From: Sporosarcina jiandibaonis
GTDB lineage: Bacteria; Bacillota; Bacilli; Bacillales_A; Planococcaceae
DNA: 64,000 bases
Assembly: GCF_013184495.1 (NCBI RefSeq)
Contig: NZ_JAAOIY010000002.1
Coordinates: 372,001-436,000 of the forward strand
Reading direction: 5' to 3'
In this document: positions 50,140-59,628 of the stretch, piece by piece
Position numbering within the stretch: the stretch's first letter is position 1
Layout of the letters: each line of letters opens with the position of its first letter
The notes under the pieces: model-generated
Told to the model about the DNA's origin: nothing
Database searches by the model: none
Seen by the model: only the letters and a program-made list of their open reading frames with translations
Made by a program: the position numbers and the translations under genes

Positions 50140-51327
50140 TTAAGCATTTACGAGTTCTAATTGTACAGCTGGACCGAAGAATTCGAATTGGACTTTCTCT
50201 TCCGGAATTCCAAGGTCATGTAAACTGCTAATGACAGCTTGCATGAATGGAACCGGTCCGCACACATAAATATCGCTGCCTTCAAGCACATGTTCAGCTA
50301 GGAATTCACGCGTGATGAAGCCATCTCCTTCTTCTGAATAAAGAGCATCGTACGCTGAATCCGGCATAGATGCATTTAATTCGACTAAGCGCTCATGGAA
50401 TGCTTGGTGTTTTCGTGTTCGTGCCGAATGAAGAAACGCGACAGGACGTTCCGGCGAATCTTTCGCAATTGTTTCAAACATGCTCATCATTGGGGTAATG
50501 CCAACACCGCCGCTTATGAGCGTGACAGGTGCCGTATTCTCAGTATCTAGATAAAAATCGCCGGCTGGTACGCTAACTTCGATTGTATCTCCAATGTTTA
50601 CATGGTTATGAAGGAAAACAGATACTTTCCCGTATGGCTCAATTTCATCTTCACGTTTAACTGAAATTCGGTAAACATCGCCAGTTGATGCTTGGGAAAG
50701 GCTATATTGACGATTAAATGTATTATTTTCGCCCGGGATATTAACCCGAACAGTCAGGTATTGACCCGGTTTGTAAGCAGGAAGTTTTTTGCCGTCCGCT
50801 GCTTCTAAGTAAAATGAAGTAATGACTTCGCTTTCAACGACCTTATTGACAATCGTGAAGTCCTTAAATGTTCTCCAACCGCCGTCAAGTTGTTCTGCTT
50901 CGTCATACATTTCTTTTTCGATTCCGATAAAGGCATCTGCAATTACGCCGTATGCTTCTCCCCATGCCTCGATAATTTCAGGTGTAGCGGCATCTCCGAG
51001 AACTTCTTTTATCGCGCCCAATAGGTGATGGCCAACTATCGGATACTGATCTTCTGTAATCCCGAGTGATTTATGCTTGTGCGCAATTTGAACAACCGCT
51101 GGTAAAATGGCACCGAGATTGTCGATATTTGCTGCAGCTGCATAAACCGCATTGGCTAAAGCCGTTTGTTGACGTCCTTGTGATTGATTAACGTGATTGA
51201 ATACATTTAAAAGCTCCGGGTGGGCTTCGAACATATTTTTATAAAAGACAGTTGTTATCGCTTTTCCATGTTGTTCCAGCACGGGAACAGTAGATTTAAT
51301 AATGTTAATCGTTTCTTGTGATAGCAT
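50140..51327 (-). CDS. hmp: Flavohaemoglobin (nitric oxide dioxygenase)
   Basis: A 395-residue protein that oxidises nitric oxide to nitrate with oxygen and NAD(P)H. The globin domain (1-135) has the proximal HHLLGAIKEVLG region with heme-ligand histidine near 85; the FAD domain follows (RQYSLS near 207) and the NAD domain (LISGGVGITPMMSMFE near 268; YVCGPVPFM near 355). The ATG at 51325-51327 follows AAGGACG. It is divergent from nsrR, with an AT-rich dyad between them, the classic NO-response arrangement. Confidence 0.96.
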   Translation of the reverse strand: MLSQETINIIKSTVPVLEQHGKAITTVFYKNMFEAHPELLNVFNHVNQSQGRQQTALANAVYAAAANIDNLGAILPAVVQIAHKHKSLGITEDQYPIVGHHLLGAIKEVLGDAATPEIIEAWGEAYGVIADAFIGIEKEMYDEAEQLDGGWRTFKDFTIVNKVVESEVITSFYLEAADGKKLPAYKPGQYLTVRVNIPGENNTFNRQYSLSQASTGDVYRISVKREDEIEPYGKVSVFLHNHVNIGDTIEVSVPAGDFYLDTENTAPVTLISGGVGITPMMSMFETIAKDSPERPVAFLHSARTRKHQAFHERLVELNASMPDSAYDALYSEEGDGFITREFLAEHVLEGSDIYVCGPVPFMQAVISSLHDLGIPEEKVQFEFFGPAVQLELVNA

Positions 51328-51389
51328 ATTAACACGTCCTTTTAGTTTTAGTTAATAAATTAAGAATAACGCAGACAAAAATTAAAAGC

Positions 51390-51404
51390 TATATAAAATA
51401 TATA
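51390..51404. promoter_or_regulatory. NsrR-type operator candidate
   Basis: TATATAAAATATATA is a perfect AT-rich dyad in the 156-nt region between hmp and nsrR, consistent with the AT-rich dyads bound by B. subtilis NsrR. ResD could also bind nearby. Confidence 0.55.
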
Positions 51405-51483
51405 ACTTTAGAATTGGTTGCTATTTTGGTCACATTTCTTTCACGTGACTGACACAAAAGGTATAATGGGGTAGGAAAGAGCG

Positions 51484-51987
51484 GTGAAACAAAAGATGCG
51501 TTTAACGATGTACACGGATTTTTCCCTGCGTGTTCTTTTATATATAGGCATTAAAGGTAAAGATGAGTTATCAACTGTTCAAGAAATATCAGATGCTTAT
51601 GGAATTTCAAAAAATCATCTAACGAAAGTCGCCCACGAATTGGGCAAGCATGGTTTAATTGAAACTGTGCGTGGTCGCGGTGGGGGCATTCGATTAAATA
51701 TGGAACCGAGCGATATAAATATCGGTGAGGTTGTACGAAAAACTGAGGATGATTTTCATCTTGTCGAGTGTTTTAATTGCGAGTTGAATAAATGCGTGAT
51801 TACGCCCGCTTGCAGATTAAAAGGTGTGTTGCATGAAGCGCTCGCTGCTTATTTTAAAGTGCTAGATAGTTACACATTGGCAGACTTCGTGGAAAATAAT
51901 GATGGACTTAGAGCGATTCTTTTCAATGAAAGAGTGCAGAATATATCTGTAGGTAAAAATATCACTCTACAGGATACCTCATTGTGA
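51484..51987 (+). CDS. nsrR: NO-sensing Rrf2-family repressor NsrR
   Basis: A 167-residue Rrf2 regulator. The winged helix spans residues about 15-75 (DAYGISKNHLTKVAHELGKHG; TVRGRGGGIRLN). The Fe-S cysteines are seen in VECFNCELNKCVITPACRLKG, spaced as in NsrR. It represses hmp until NO damages the cluster. GTG at 51484 has AGGA at 7 nt; ATG at 51496 is the alternative. It has a roughly 20-residue C-terminal extension compared with B. subtilis NsrR (146 aa). Confidence 0.93.
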   Translation: MKQKMRLTMYTDFSLRVLLYIGIKGKDELSTVQEISDAYGISKNHLTKVAHELGKHGLIETVRGRGGGIRLNMEPSDINIGEVVRKTEDDFHLVECFNCELNKCVITPACRLKGVLHEALAAYFKVLDSYTLADFVENNDGLRAILFNERVQNISVGKNITLQDTSL

Positions 51988-52028
51988 TAATATATATGTG
52001 ACGATAGATAATCAGGAGGAATTACTTC

Positions 52029-52958
52029 ATGGAAAAAGTGTTAGTTTTTGGACATAAAAACCCGGATACGGATTCAATCACTTCAGCGATTACTTATGCA
52101 TACCTTAAAAAACAATTGGGCATGAATGCAGAAGCGGTTCGCCTTGGCGAGGTTACAGGCGAGACGGCTTATGCACTCGAGCATTTTGGCTTTGAAGCAC
52201 CGCGTTTAATCAAACAAGCGGCCCCCGAAGCGTCAAAAGTAATATTAGTTGATCATAATGAAAAACAACAAAGCGTGGACGATCTTGACGAAGTTCAAGT
52301 CATTGAAGTTGTCGATCACCACCGCATTGCAAACTTTGAAACGAGTGATCCGCTCTATTACCGCGCTGAACCAGTAGGTTGCACAGCTACGATTTTGAAT
52401 AAATTATTTAAAGAAAACGGCGTGGAAGTGCCTAAAAATATCGCAGGACTTATGCTTTCTGCATTAATATCAGATTCACTATTGTTTAAATCGCCTACAT
52501 TTACAGAAGAAGATCGTTTAGCAGTGGAAGAATTAACGGCAATCGCAGAGGTTGACGCGGAAGCATACGGTCTTGAAATGCTGAAAGCCGGCGCTGACCT
52601 AAGTGATAAAACAATCGCAGATCTCATTTCGCTAGACGCCAAGGAATTCACATTGGAAGACGGCTTGAAAATCGAAATTGCGCAAGTGAATGCAGTTGAT
52701 ATTGAAGAAGTCATGGAAAAACAACCAGAGTTGGAAGCGGCAATCGATGCGGTAATCGCGGCGAAAGATCTTGGATTATTCTTATTTGTCGTAACCGATA
52801 TCATCAACAACGATTCCATCGTCCTAGCACTAGGCAAGGAAGCAAACCGCGCATGCGCAGCATTTAATGTCTCGCCAATAAATAACACAGCGACATTAAA
52901 AGGCGTCGTGTCACGGAAGAAGCAAATTGTTCCAGTATTGACGGATGCATTGAAATAA
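52029..52958 (+). CDS. ppaC: Manganese-dependent inorganic pyrophosphatase
   Basis: A 309-residue family II pyrophosphatase, identical in length to B. subtilis PpaC. The metal-binding motifs are [13 protein letters not shown] at residue 7, LVDHNE near 75 and [10 protein letters not shown] near 97; the C-terminal DHHA2 domain ends with SRKKQIVP. It hydrolyses pyrophosphate to drive biosynthesis. CAGGAGGA precedes the ATG. It lies 41 nt after nsrR but probably has its own promoter. Confidence 0.97.
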   Translation: MEKVLVFGHKNPDTDSITSAITYAYLKKQLGMNAEAVRLGEVTGETAYALEHFGFEAPRLIKQAAPEASKVILVDHNEKQQSVDDLDEVQVIEVVDHHRIANFETSDPLYYRAEPVGCTATILNKLFKENGVEVPKNIAGLMLSALISDSLLFKSPTFTEEDRLAVEELTAIAEVDAEAYGLEMLKAGADLSDKTIADLISLDAKEFTLEDGLKIEIAQVNAVDIEEVMEKQPELEAAIDAVIAAKDLGLFLFVVTDIINNDSIVLALGKEANRACAAFNVSPINNTATLKGVVSRKKQIVPVLTDALK

Positions 52959-52975
52959 GAAAATACCGAATTAGA

Positions 52976-53013
52976 AAAGAGACAACCATTCCCACAATCG
53001 GTTGTCTCTTTTC
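52976..53013. terminator. Bidirectional terminator
   Basis: AAAAGAGACAACC and GGTTGTCTCTTTT form a 13-bp stem between ppaC and the convergent namZ. Confidence 0.93.
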
Positions 53014-53018
53014 CTATT

Positions 53019-54287
53019 TTAATAGAGTAAAAACGCTTGACGTAACTGTTCAAACTCTTTCAGATCATCTTCCCATTGTTTCTCGATTGATTTGATTGAT
53101 TCTCCATTTTTAATTGCGTCCATTACCCAGCCATTTCCGATCAGGTTATCGAAAAATGAAATGCCGGCATTGTTTCTAGCTCTGAATTCAAAGTCATTCG
53201 GATACATATCATGAAGGGTTTTTACGATATGAAGCCCTGTTACAATCGGGTCATAAGGTTGTTGGTTTGTAACATGAATTTGAACCCCATGGCTTAATTT
53301 GCCGCTATGCTTTGAAAATGTCGGTGTAAACGATGCTGCACGGAACGTTACGCCAGGCAGATTCAAATCATTTAAGGCTGCAGCGAATTCTGTGCTATTG
53401 ACAAACGGAGCGCCGATCAATTCAAACGGTTTAGTCGTTCCGCGTCCTTCTGAAACGTTTGTACCTTCAATTAAAGCAGCGCCTGGATAGACCAACGCTG
53501 TCTCAAATGTTGGCATATTTGGTGACGGCAGGACAAATTGCAATGGCGTGTCATGGTAATACATATTGCGTTTCCAGCCATTCATTTGGACTACAGTCAA
53601 ATCAGCGCCGATTTCAAATTCTTCATTAAATAATGTTGCTAATTCGCCAACAGTCATGCCATGACGCAGCGGGATAGGATAATTCCCTACAAAGGATGCA
53701 TAGTCAGGGTCAAGCACTGGTCCTTCAACTTTCTGACCGCCCAATGGGTTCGGCCGATCAAGAACAATAAACGGAATATCGTTTTCCTGAGCTGCCTCCA
53801 TCGCGTAGGCCATCGTGTAGATGTATGTGTAGAAACGCGTTCCTACATCCTGGATATCAAACAGAAGTACATCGATATTTTCTAGCATTTCTGGTGTTGG
53901 CTTTCTCGTTTGTCCGTATAGACTGTAAACAGGCAAGCCTGTTGCTTCATCAATATAGTACTCGACATAGGAACCAGCCTGCGCATCGCCGCGGACACCA
54001 TGTTCTGGGCCGTATAATGCGGTTAATTCAACGTCAGGATCATTGTAGAGCAGGTCGACAATACTGTTCAAGTTTTGATCGACACCTGTCGGATTTGTGA
54101 TCAAACCGACACGTTTACCTTGGATCAAATCCTTTTGTTCATCCAGCAAAACCTCGACACCAAGTTTAAATTCATTTGAATTTCCCTTATCTTTCCCTTT
54201 GCCATTGTCGCCCTTATCGGCAAAAGCCACGGTAAGGGAACTGAGCACCAAAAGAAATGCAAACAATGTTACAAGCGTTTTCTTCAT
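53019..54287 (-). CDS. namZ: Exo-beta-N-acetylmuramidase NamZ (DUF1343)
   Basis: A 422-residue secreted glycosidase. A signal peptide (MKKTLVTLFAFLLVLSSLTVAFA) is followed by a Lys/Gly/Asn-rich linker and the DUF1343 domain: VGLITNPTGVDQNLNSIVDLL in parts near 60, YGPEHGVRGDAQAG near 95, VLFDIQDVGTRFYTYIYTM in parts near 137. B. subtilis NamZ (YbbC) removes MurNAc from the non-reducing end of peptidoglycan fragments. It is the last gene of the amiE-nagZ-namZ operon, 18 nt after nagZ. Confidence 0.93.
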   Translation of the reverse strand: MKKTLVTLFAFLLVLSSLTVAFADKGDNGKGKDKGNSNEFKLGVEVLLDEQKDLIQGKRVGLITNPTGVDQNLNSIVDLLYNDPDVELTALYGPEHGVRGDAQAGSYVEYYIDEATGLPVYSLYGQTRKPTPEMLENIDVLLFDIQDVGTRFYTYIYTMAYAMEAAQENDIPFIVLDRPNPLGGQKVEGPVLDPDYASFVGNYPIPLRHGMTVGELATLFNEEFEIGADLTVVQMNGWKRNMYYHDTPLQFVLPSPNMPTFETALVYPGAALIEGTNVSEGRGTTKPFELIGAPFVNSTEFAAALNDLNLPGVTFRAASFTPTFSKHSGKLSHGVQIHVTNQQPYDPIVTGLHIVKTLHDMYPNDFEFRARNNAGISFFDNLIGNGWVMDAIKNGESIKSIEKQWEDDLKEFEQLRQAFLLY

Positions 54288-54305
54288 ATTTCATTCAACT
54301 CCTTT

Positions 54306-56390
54306 TTAGTATGAAAGTCCATGACCATAGTCATATAAAACGCCGCCGTTCTGACCCGGAATGGTTACCGGCAGCAGTCCTGTAGGATTGTTTTCCCCAA
54401 ACAGTGTTGCAGCAGTTGCCTTGAAGCTTGCATCCCTGAATCCATACTGTGCCAAATAAGCATCGACGTTGGGGAAGGCCATAATATCATATGGATTACG
54501 TATTCCAACACCGATGACAGGTGCATCTGCATGTTCAATCAGTTGATTCACCATTCTCATTTGTGCACTGTTAGGATCACGGGCGCTAACGGTTGATGTA
54601 TTCGTTCCGACAATGACTGCACTTGCATCCTGTAACTGTTGTAGCTGTGCATCTGTTAACGGTCCTGAAGCCTTGATAAGCACCGTATTTTCATGGTGAA
54701 TCTTTACTGAAGTATACAAATCCTCAATATACGTGTTGCCTACAACAACAATTTTTTCGTTGCTCGCAACGTTCAATGGAAGTGCATTTTCATTTTTAAC
54801 AAGTGTGATCGAACGATTGGCTGCTTCTGCTTCGACTTGCTTATGTGCAAAGGATCCCACAACGGCTTCGGCATTGGCTACCACATCTTCGATAGGCTGT
54901 GGGTTTTCGGCCTTTACAATGCCGCGCTCGATTTTTAACTTCAAGATTCGTTTTACCGATTCTTCAATGCGTTCTTCACTGATTTCACCCGTTTCGACAG
55001 CCTCGAGCAAACCATCAACAACAGCCTCTAGTCCTACAGGCATTAGTATGATGTCTGTTCCTGCTTTAACAGAACGGATAACCGCATCAACCGAACCGAA
55101 GTGATCGGCAATCGCCAACATATTCAAGGCATCGGTAATGATTACCCCTTCATAGCCCATTTCTTCGCGCATCAATTCGGTTAGAACCTTATATGACAGC
55201 GTGGCTGGCAAGGAAATTTCCGTACCGTCTTTTTTGGAAATCACTTTCGTATCGTCAATTTTCGGAAATGTAACATGCGCGGTCATGATCGCATCAATGT
55301 TTGCCTCCATTACTTTTTGGAATGGGTAAAGCTCCACTTCCATCAATCGTTCTTTATCATGTGGAACTTCAGGTAATCCAAGATGCGAATCGACTGCCGT
55401 ATCTCCGTGACCCGGAAAATGCTTTGCAGTCGCCGCGACACCGGCGCTTTGGAGACCTTTCGTATAGGCAACACCTAATTCCGCCACCAATTCCGGCGAT
55501 TCACCAATGGAACGGACACCTATGACCGGATTATCTGAATTGTTATTGACATCCAAAACAGGTGCAAGATTCATATTGATCCCGAGTGCATTTAATTCTT
55601 CACCAATGACTTGACCGACATCATGGGCAATTTCAGAGGAGCGTGTCGCCCCGAGTGCCATATTACCAGGCATGTCCGTACCTGATTGAAGACGTGTTAC
55701 AATTCCGCCCTCCTGGTCAATTGTCATCAGAAGACCATACTTTTCGGCAGCTTCTTGATATTCTGCTACTAGTCTTGCAGTTTGTTCGGTTGTAACAACG
55801 TTTTCCCGGAATAAAATAACGCCGCCAAGATGGTACTCTTGGATCAACTGTTCAATCTCCGGAAGCATTTTCGTCACATTTTGACCTTTCCAGTTCCTGA
55901 AATCAGGCATAAGCATCTGGCCGACTTTTTCATTCAATGTCATACCATTGATTGCACGATCGATGACATTGTAGCGATCACCTTTTTCTTTGATCACTGA
56001 ATGTTTATTGGATTCACTCGCTTTGTAGTGAACGGCGATTTCATCTGTAAACTCGCCATCCGTCACAGTAATAAACGTTCGTCCATTTTGTCCTGTAAAT
56101 GTGACGACACCATCTTCATTCACAGAAGCCACATTTTTGTTCTTGGAATGCCAAGTCAAATTTCCGGATGTCGTTTTAAAATGTCCGTCATCAAATAGAT
56201 GCAAGGCTTTAAGTTCAATTTGGTTATTTTCCACTTCAATCGTTGCTTCGGGGATGTTTTGAAAAATGATCAGGTCCTTCACATGATTGCCAGCTTCCGC
56301 ATTAACGACATTCCCCGAGAAGCTAAAAGGACTGATCAGCAATGCAAATATAGCTACTAAAACAAATGGAGCTTTTCGAAATAAATTCAA
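54306..56390 (-). CDS. nagZ: Secreted beta-N-acetylglucosaminidase NagZ (GH3) with Ig-like domain
   Basis: A 694-residue exported GH3 enzyme. The signal peptide covers residues 1-31. Residues about 45-122 look like a bacterial Ig-like (BIG2) domain (KNVASVNEDGVVTFTG). The GH3 catalytic domain follows with the Asp-His dyad loop KHFPGHGDT (323-331) and the nucleophile D420 in VIITDALNML; a GH3 C-terminal domain spans about 530-690. It releases GlcNAc from muropeptides outside the cell. TTG start behind AGGAGGAG at 8 nt. Gram-positive NagZ enzymes are two-domain, as here; the Ig-like domain is an addition. Confidence 0.92.
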   Translation of the reverse strand: MNLFRKAPFVLVAIFALLISPFSFSGNVVNAEAGNHVKDLIIFQNIPEATIEVENNQIELKALHLFDDGHFKTTSGNLTWHSKNKNVASVNEDGVVTFTGQNGRTFITVTDGEFTDEIAVHYKASESNKHSVIKEKGDRYNVIDRAINGMTLNEKVGQMLMPDFRNWKGQNVTKMLPEIEQLIQEYHLGGVILFRENVVTTEQTARLVAEYQEAAEKYGLLMTIDQEGGIVTRLQSGTDMPGNMALGATRSSEIAHDVGQVIGEELNALGINMNLAPVLDVNNNSDNPVIGVRSIGESPELVAELGVAYTKGLQSAGVAATAKHFPGHGDTAVDSHLGLPEVPHDKERLMEVELYPFQKVMEANIDAIMTAHVTFPKIDDTKVISKKDGTEISLPATLSYKVLTELMREEMGYEGVIITDALNMLAIADHFGSVDAVIRSVKAGTDIILMPVGLEAVVDGLLEAVETGEISEERIEESVKRILKLKIERGIVKAENPQPIEDVVANAEAVVGSFAHKQVEAEAANRSITLVKNENALPLNVASNEKIVVVGNTYIEDLYTSVKIHHENTVLIKASGPLTDAQLQQLQDASAVIVGTNTSTVSARDPNSAQMRMVNQLIEHADAPVIGVGIRNPYDIMAFPNVDAYLAQYGFRDASFKATAATLFGENNPTGLLPVTIPGQNGGVLYDYGHGLSY

Positions 56391-56408
56391 TTCTTCTCCT
56401 CCTAAGAT

Positions 56409-58121
56409 TTAGTAATTGCGTTTCGTCCAGCCGTCACCGCTTACATCAAGTGGCAAGCTTTCATTTCCTAGTCCTGTAAGCTTAAGATTGGCTACGTACC
56501 AGCCGCGCCCATTATTATAAGTGTCTGTATCATATCGGAAGCGGATGTGGGTAGTGCCTGCAGGTATGCGTGCTTCATCGGATTGCCAATCAATGCTGCT
56601 GCCTGTATATGGATCCACTACAGTATTCCAATTTACGCCATCACTCGATACCTCAACAACACCAAAGTCATAGCCTTGTTCTGTTCGATACCATGTGTCG
56701 AATGAAAGTGTAGCATCCGTTTCCAGATGGACTTCTCCAGTCAGGGTTCTATCTAAAAGGCCGCCGTATCCCGAGAACCATGCGCCGTCTTTTTTGTTCG
56801 GCATAGAAACAGGGATGGCATCAGCAACCTGTTGAGCGAACTGACGTCTGGCCGGGTTGGTTGAGACGGTTGCACGAGTCGGATGAACACGATTCGTCAA
56901 TAATATAGCGATTGTATCGTTGTTTTTATTGATAACGATCGATGTTCCCGTATAACCAGTATGTCCAAGTGTCGAGGCTTCTGATAATCCATCCATATAC
57001 CACATTTGTGAAAGCTCCCATCCTAAGCCATGGTCGTTTCCAGGGAATTCAGGTATTTGATTTTCAACCAACAATTGAACTGTTTCAGGCTGCAGCAGCT
57101 GTTTGTCTCCATAACGGCCATCATTTACATACATATGGGCAAGTTTTGCCAAATCATTTGCGGTGGAGAATACCCCGGCATGTCCGGCAACCCCGTCAAG
57201 TGACCATGCATTTTCATCATGGACTTCGCCCCAGACAAGCCCTCTGTTTATCCCGGGCTGATATTCAGTTGCAGCAATTCGCATTTTCAATTCTGCAGTA
57301 GGGTTGTACATTGTATCCTTCATATCGAGTGGTCCAGTAATTTTTTCTTTTATATATTTATCCAGACCCTTTCCGGAAATTCGTTCAATAATTTCTCCTA
57401 AAGTAATCATGTTCAAATCACTATATGTGTATTTCGTTCCCGGTGAATTCGCCAATGGATATTGAAACACGTATTGTATGCGGTCTTCCCGGCTTTTACC
57501 AATCGTGTACAAGGGAACCCAAGCAGTAAAACCTGATGTATGTGTCATCAATTGACGAATTGTTACATCGCCTTTTCCATTTTGCGCAAACTCGGGTATA
57601 TAGGTTGCAACAGGATCATCCAGATCAAAATGGCCATCTTCATAAAGCATCATTGCGGCAGTAGTTGTAAAAATTTTACTGATAGAGGCGAGGTCGAATA
57701 TTGTATCCTTATCCATTGAAATGGGGTTTTCAACCTCTGTCCCGGTGTCATCTGAATACAATACAGCTTGACCATAGGCTTCATGTTGAACGATATGACC
57801 GCGTCTTGCAACGAACGTCACGGCACCAGGCATTGTTCCATTTTCGATCATCTCCTCTATAACTGAATCAATCTCCAGTAATGGTTCTTCCACCATGCCG
57901 GCACCTTTGACTGAGCCGGGATGCAGAACCGGTGAAACGGGACCAGAATTACCCCAAGAAAATTCAGGATGCGGATTAGATGTTGCTAACTTGTTTTCTT
58001 TCTTTTTGACTGTAGACCTATTAATCTTCCCATCTTCGGCATTTGTCGCGGTCCCCGTATTGAATAGTAATGTCGTCGTTAAGACCGCAGCCATCGAAAA
58101 ATACACTGCATTGCGTCGCAT
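56409..58121 (-). CDS. amiE: AmiE-like serine hydrolase (beta-lactamase fold) with C-terminal beta-sandwich
   Basis: A 570-residue exported serine hydrolase. The signal peptide is MRRNAVYFSMAAVLTTTLLF; the start at 58121 follows AGGAGG. The penicillin-binding fold has the SxxK motif SISK (residues 146-149) and YSDLN as the YxN box. B. subtilis AmiE (YbbE, 441 aa), in the same operon order, is the N-acetylmuramyl-L-alanine amidase. Here about 130 C-terminal residues add a beta-sandwich resembling immune-inhibitor-A/MAM modules (SSDGVNWNTVVDP, then THIRFRYDTDTYNNGRGWYV), possibly for wall or glycan binding. Confidence 0.88.
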   Translation of the reverse strand: MRRNAVYFSMAAVLTTTLLFNTGTATNAEDGKINRSTVKKKENKLATSNPHPEFSWGNSGPVSPVLHPGSVKGAGMVEEPLLEIDSVIEEMIENGTMPGAVTFVARRGHIVQHEAYGQAVLYSDDTGTEVENPISMDKDTIFDLASISKIFTTTAAMMLYEDGHFDLDDPVATYIPEFAQNGKGDVTIRQLMTHTSGFTAWVPLYTIGKSREDRIQYVFQYPLANSPGTKYTYSDLNMITLGEIIERISGKGLDKYIKEKITGPLDMKDTMYNPTAELKMRIAATEYQPGINRGLVWGEVHDENAWSLDGVAGHAGVFSTANDLAKLAHMYVNDGRYGDKQLLQPETVQLLVENQIPEFPGNDHGLGWELSQMWYMDGLSEASTLGHTGYTGTSIVINKNNDTIAILLTNRVHPTRATVSTNPARRQFAQQVADAIPVSMPNKKDGAWFSGYGGLLDRTLTGEVHLETDATLSFDTWYRTEQGYDFGVVEVSSDGVNWNTVVDPYTGSSIDWQSDEARIPAGTTHIRFRYDTDTYNNGRGWYVANLKLTGLGNESLPLDVSGDGWTKRNY

Positions 58122-58653
58122 ACGTCTCCTCCTGACTAATTTTAATAGAATAAACAAAATATTGAAAAAGTCTTACAACACTTTAAAGATATAGGATAGT
58201 TAAAAAACTGTCTACGCCACTTGAGAACTATAATTTGTAATTATCGATGAAATTATGATTGAAAAGTACCGGGAGTAACGGCATATGTATAACTTTGGGA
58301 AAGAGGAAGGAAGTGAGTCGCATCAAGGTGTCAAGGGGAATATTATCTTTATGAAATTAATAAAGTAAAGTTTCATATTATAGCGAAAATATTGAAACAA
58401 AATTTCAGGTGATATTTAATTCGGACTGAACTAAAAGGTGGATTTTGTATTAATATGACTGATTATCGAGTCAGCTAGAATGAAAGACTTCATTTATAAA
58501 TCTACGAGGAATTAAGTATCTTGTAAGTGGTAGCGATGGCACAAAAAAGAGGGATACAGTTAAATCCCTCCTTAGCGCTGAAGCGAATTTCAATGAACAT
58601 AATCATTATTACTTAATTTATTGGCAGAAATGCGAGGTTTGGAATTCATATTT
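58122..58653. other. Gap upstream of amiE; dyads but no gene
   Basis: About 530 nt without a credible gene. Two overlapping dyads stand out: ATGAAA (58351-58356) with TTTCAT (58371-58376), and GTTTCA (58370-58375) with TGAAAC (58393-58398). They could bind a regulator, but they are more than 220 nt from the amiE start. A 27-codon ORF near 58285 is unconvincing. A terminator for the AAA ATPase gene lies at 58543-58571. The murQ, murR and murP genes that precede amiE in B. subtilis are absent. Confidence 0.4.
58543..58571 (-). terminator. Terminator of the AAA ATPase gene
   Basis: Minus strand GAGGGAT-N8-ATCCCTC followed by six T. Confidence 0.85.
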
Positions 58654-59472
58654 TCAATCCAACAAATGTCGCAAATACCTTCCAGGTTCATTCAAAAAGT
58701 TTCGCGTTAGCTGAACATGTTCGATTTCGTCAAACGAACGACTTACAAGTTCGCCGTCTTGGATTTCATATAAATCCGCATCGGGATAGGCCATGAGAAT
58801 CGGCGAGTGGGTCGAGATTAGAAATTTAGCCCCGTCTTTTGTCATGTCATGGAGCATGGCGAGCAGACTTAGTTGCCTGTTTGGCGACAACGGTGCTTCC
58901 GGCTCATCAAGTATGTAGAATCCATCGGGTTTAAAACGCGCTTGAAATAAATCCAGAAAACTTTCGCCGTGGGACCTTTTATCGAGCCCCACGCCGTATA
59001 AATGGCGAAGTTCATAATAGGTGCGGGCATAGGGTAATATTTCAAGACTGTTCGGGTCGCGTTTTTTAATTTCTTCCATCGTAATTCGCGCCTCTTCACG
59101 AATGTTTGCGAGGCTGCGTGTGTATGTAATGAAATCGGATGCTCTGAAGAAGAAACCATTGCCTGTTTTCACGGACCAAATTAATTTTAACTCATCCGCT
59201 AATTCAAATGCCGGGGAAAAAGAACGATCCATTTCCATATGCTCGCCGCTGATCAAAATACTTCCAGCGGCAGCAGCAATTCCTTCAAGGAGCGTCGTTT
59301 TGCCACTTCCATTATCACCAGCAATTATTGTCACGGGAGCGGTCAAATTTAGTGAATCGAAGTTTTGAACAACTTCAGGGTTGAACGGATAACGGTCTTC
59401 TTTCGACCAGCGAATGCGCCTTATTTCACGTAATGTCAGTTGAAACACCCCTTTTAGGGTAGTATACCGCAA
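58654..59472 (-). CDS. ABC/SMC-like AAA ATPase
   Basis: A cytoplasmic ATPase of 261-272 residues with Walker A GDNGSGKTT near residue 52, the ABC-like signature SHGESFLDLF near 168, Walker B DGFYILDEPEAPLS near 183 and an H-loop ISTHSPIL near 220. It is a single-domain AAA_21-type protein without nuclease. TTG at 59470-59472 lacks a ribosome binding site. AAAAGGGG inside the frame is well spaced to CTG at 59437-59439, whose product (LTLREIRRIRWSKEDRYPF) begins like related proteins; a non-canonical start is possible. Function unknown. Confidence 0.8.
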   Translation of the reverse strand: MRYTTLKGVFQLTLREIRRIRWSKEDRYPFNPEVVQNFDSLNLTAPVTIIAGDNGSGKTTLLEGIAAAAGSILISGEHMEMDRSFSPAFELADELKLIWSVKTGNGFFFRASDFITYTRSLANIREEARITMEEIKKRDPNSLEILPYARTYYELRHLYGVGLDKRSHGESFLDLFQARFKPDGFYILDEPEAPLSPNRQLSLLAMLHDMTKDGAKFLISTHSPILMAYPDADLYEIQDGELVSRSFDEIEHVQLTRNFLNEPGRYLRHLLD

Positions 59473-59485
59473 AGGGGAAGGGATT

Positions 59486-59605
59486 AGTTTATAAAGTGAA
59501 ACTTCAATCAGTGGTTTTTAAGGAAGAATGCAGTTCAATTCTTCTCAACTGATTGTTAGTTGAACCAATCGGGCAATAGGGAGGAATTGATTTTTATTCC
59601 TCCGC
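59486..59605. repeat. Nested hairpins sharing a 24-nt element with the hmp repeat
   Basis: CAATCAGT (59506-59513) pairs with ACTGATTG (59549-59556), enclosing GAAGAAT...ATTCTTC. Positions 59522-59545 are the exact reverse complement of 50044-50067 in the other intergenic repeat. A second hairpin (GGAGGAAT/ATTCCTCC, about 59580-59603) lies between it and the FAD oxidoreductase stop and may end that transcript, although no T-run follows. Confidence 0.65.
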
Positions 59606-59628
59606 ACTTTGGTGCCGTTGATGGGGTT

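Noticed and set aside
58510..58575. T-box leader suggested by a GGTAGCGATGGCAC-like string near a terminator
   Set aside because: The T-box core and specifier stem are absent; the hairpin is simply the minus-strand terminator of the AAA ATPase gene.
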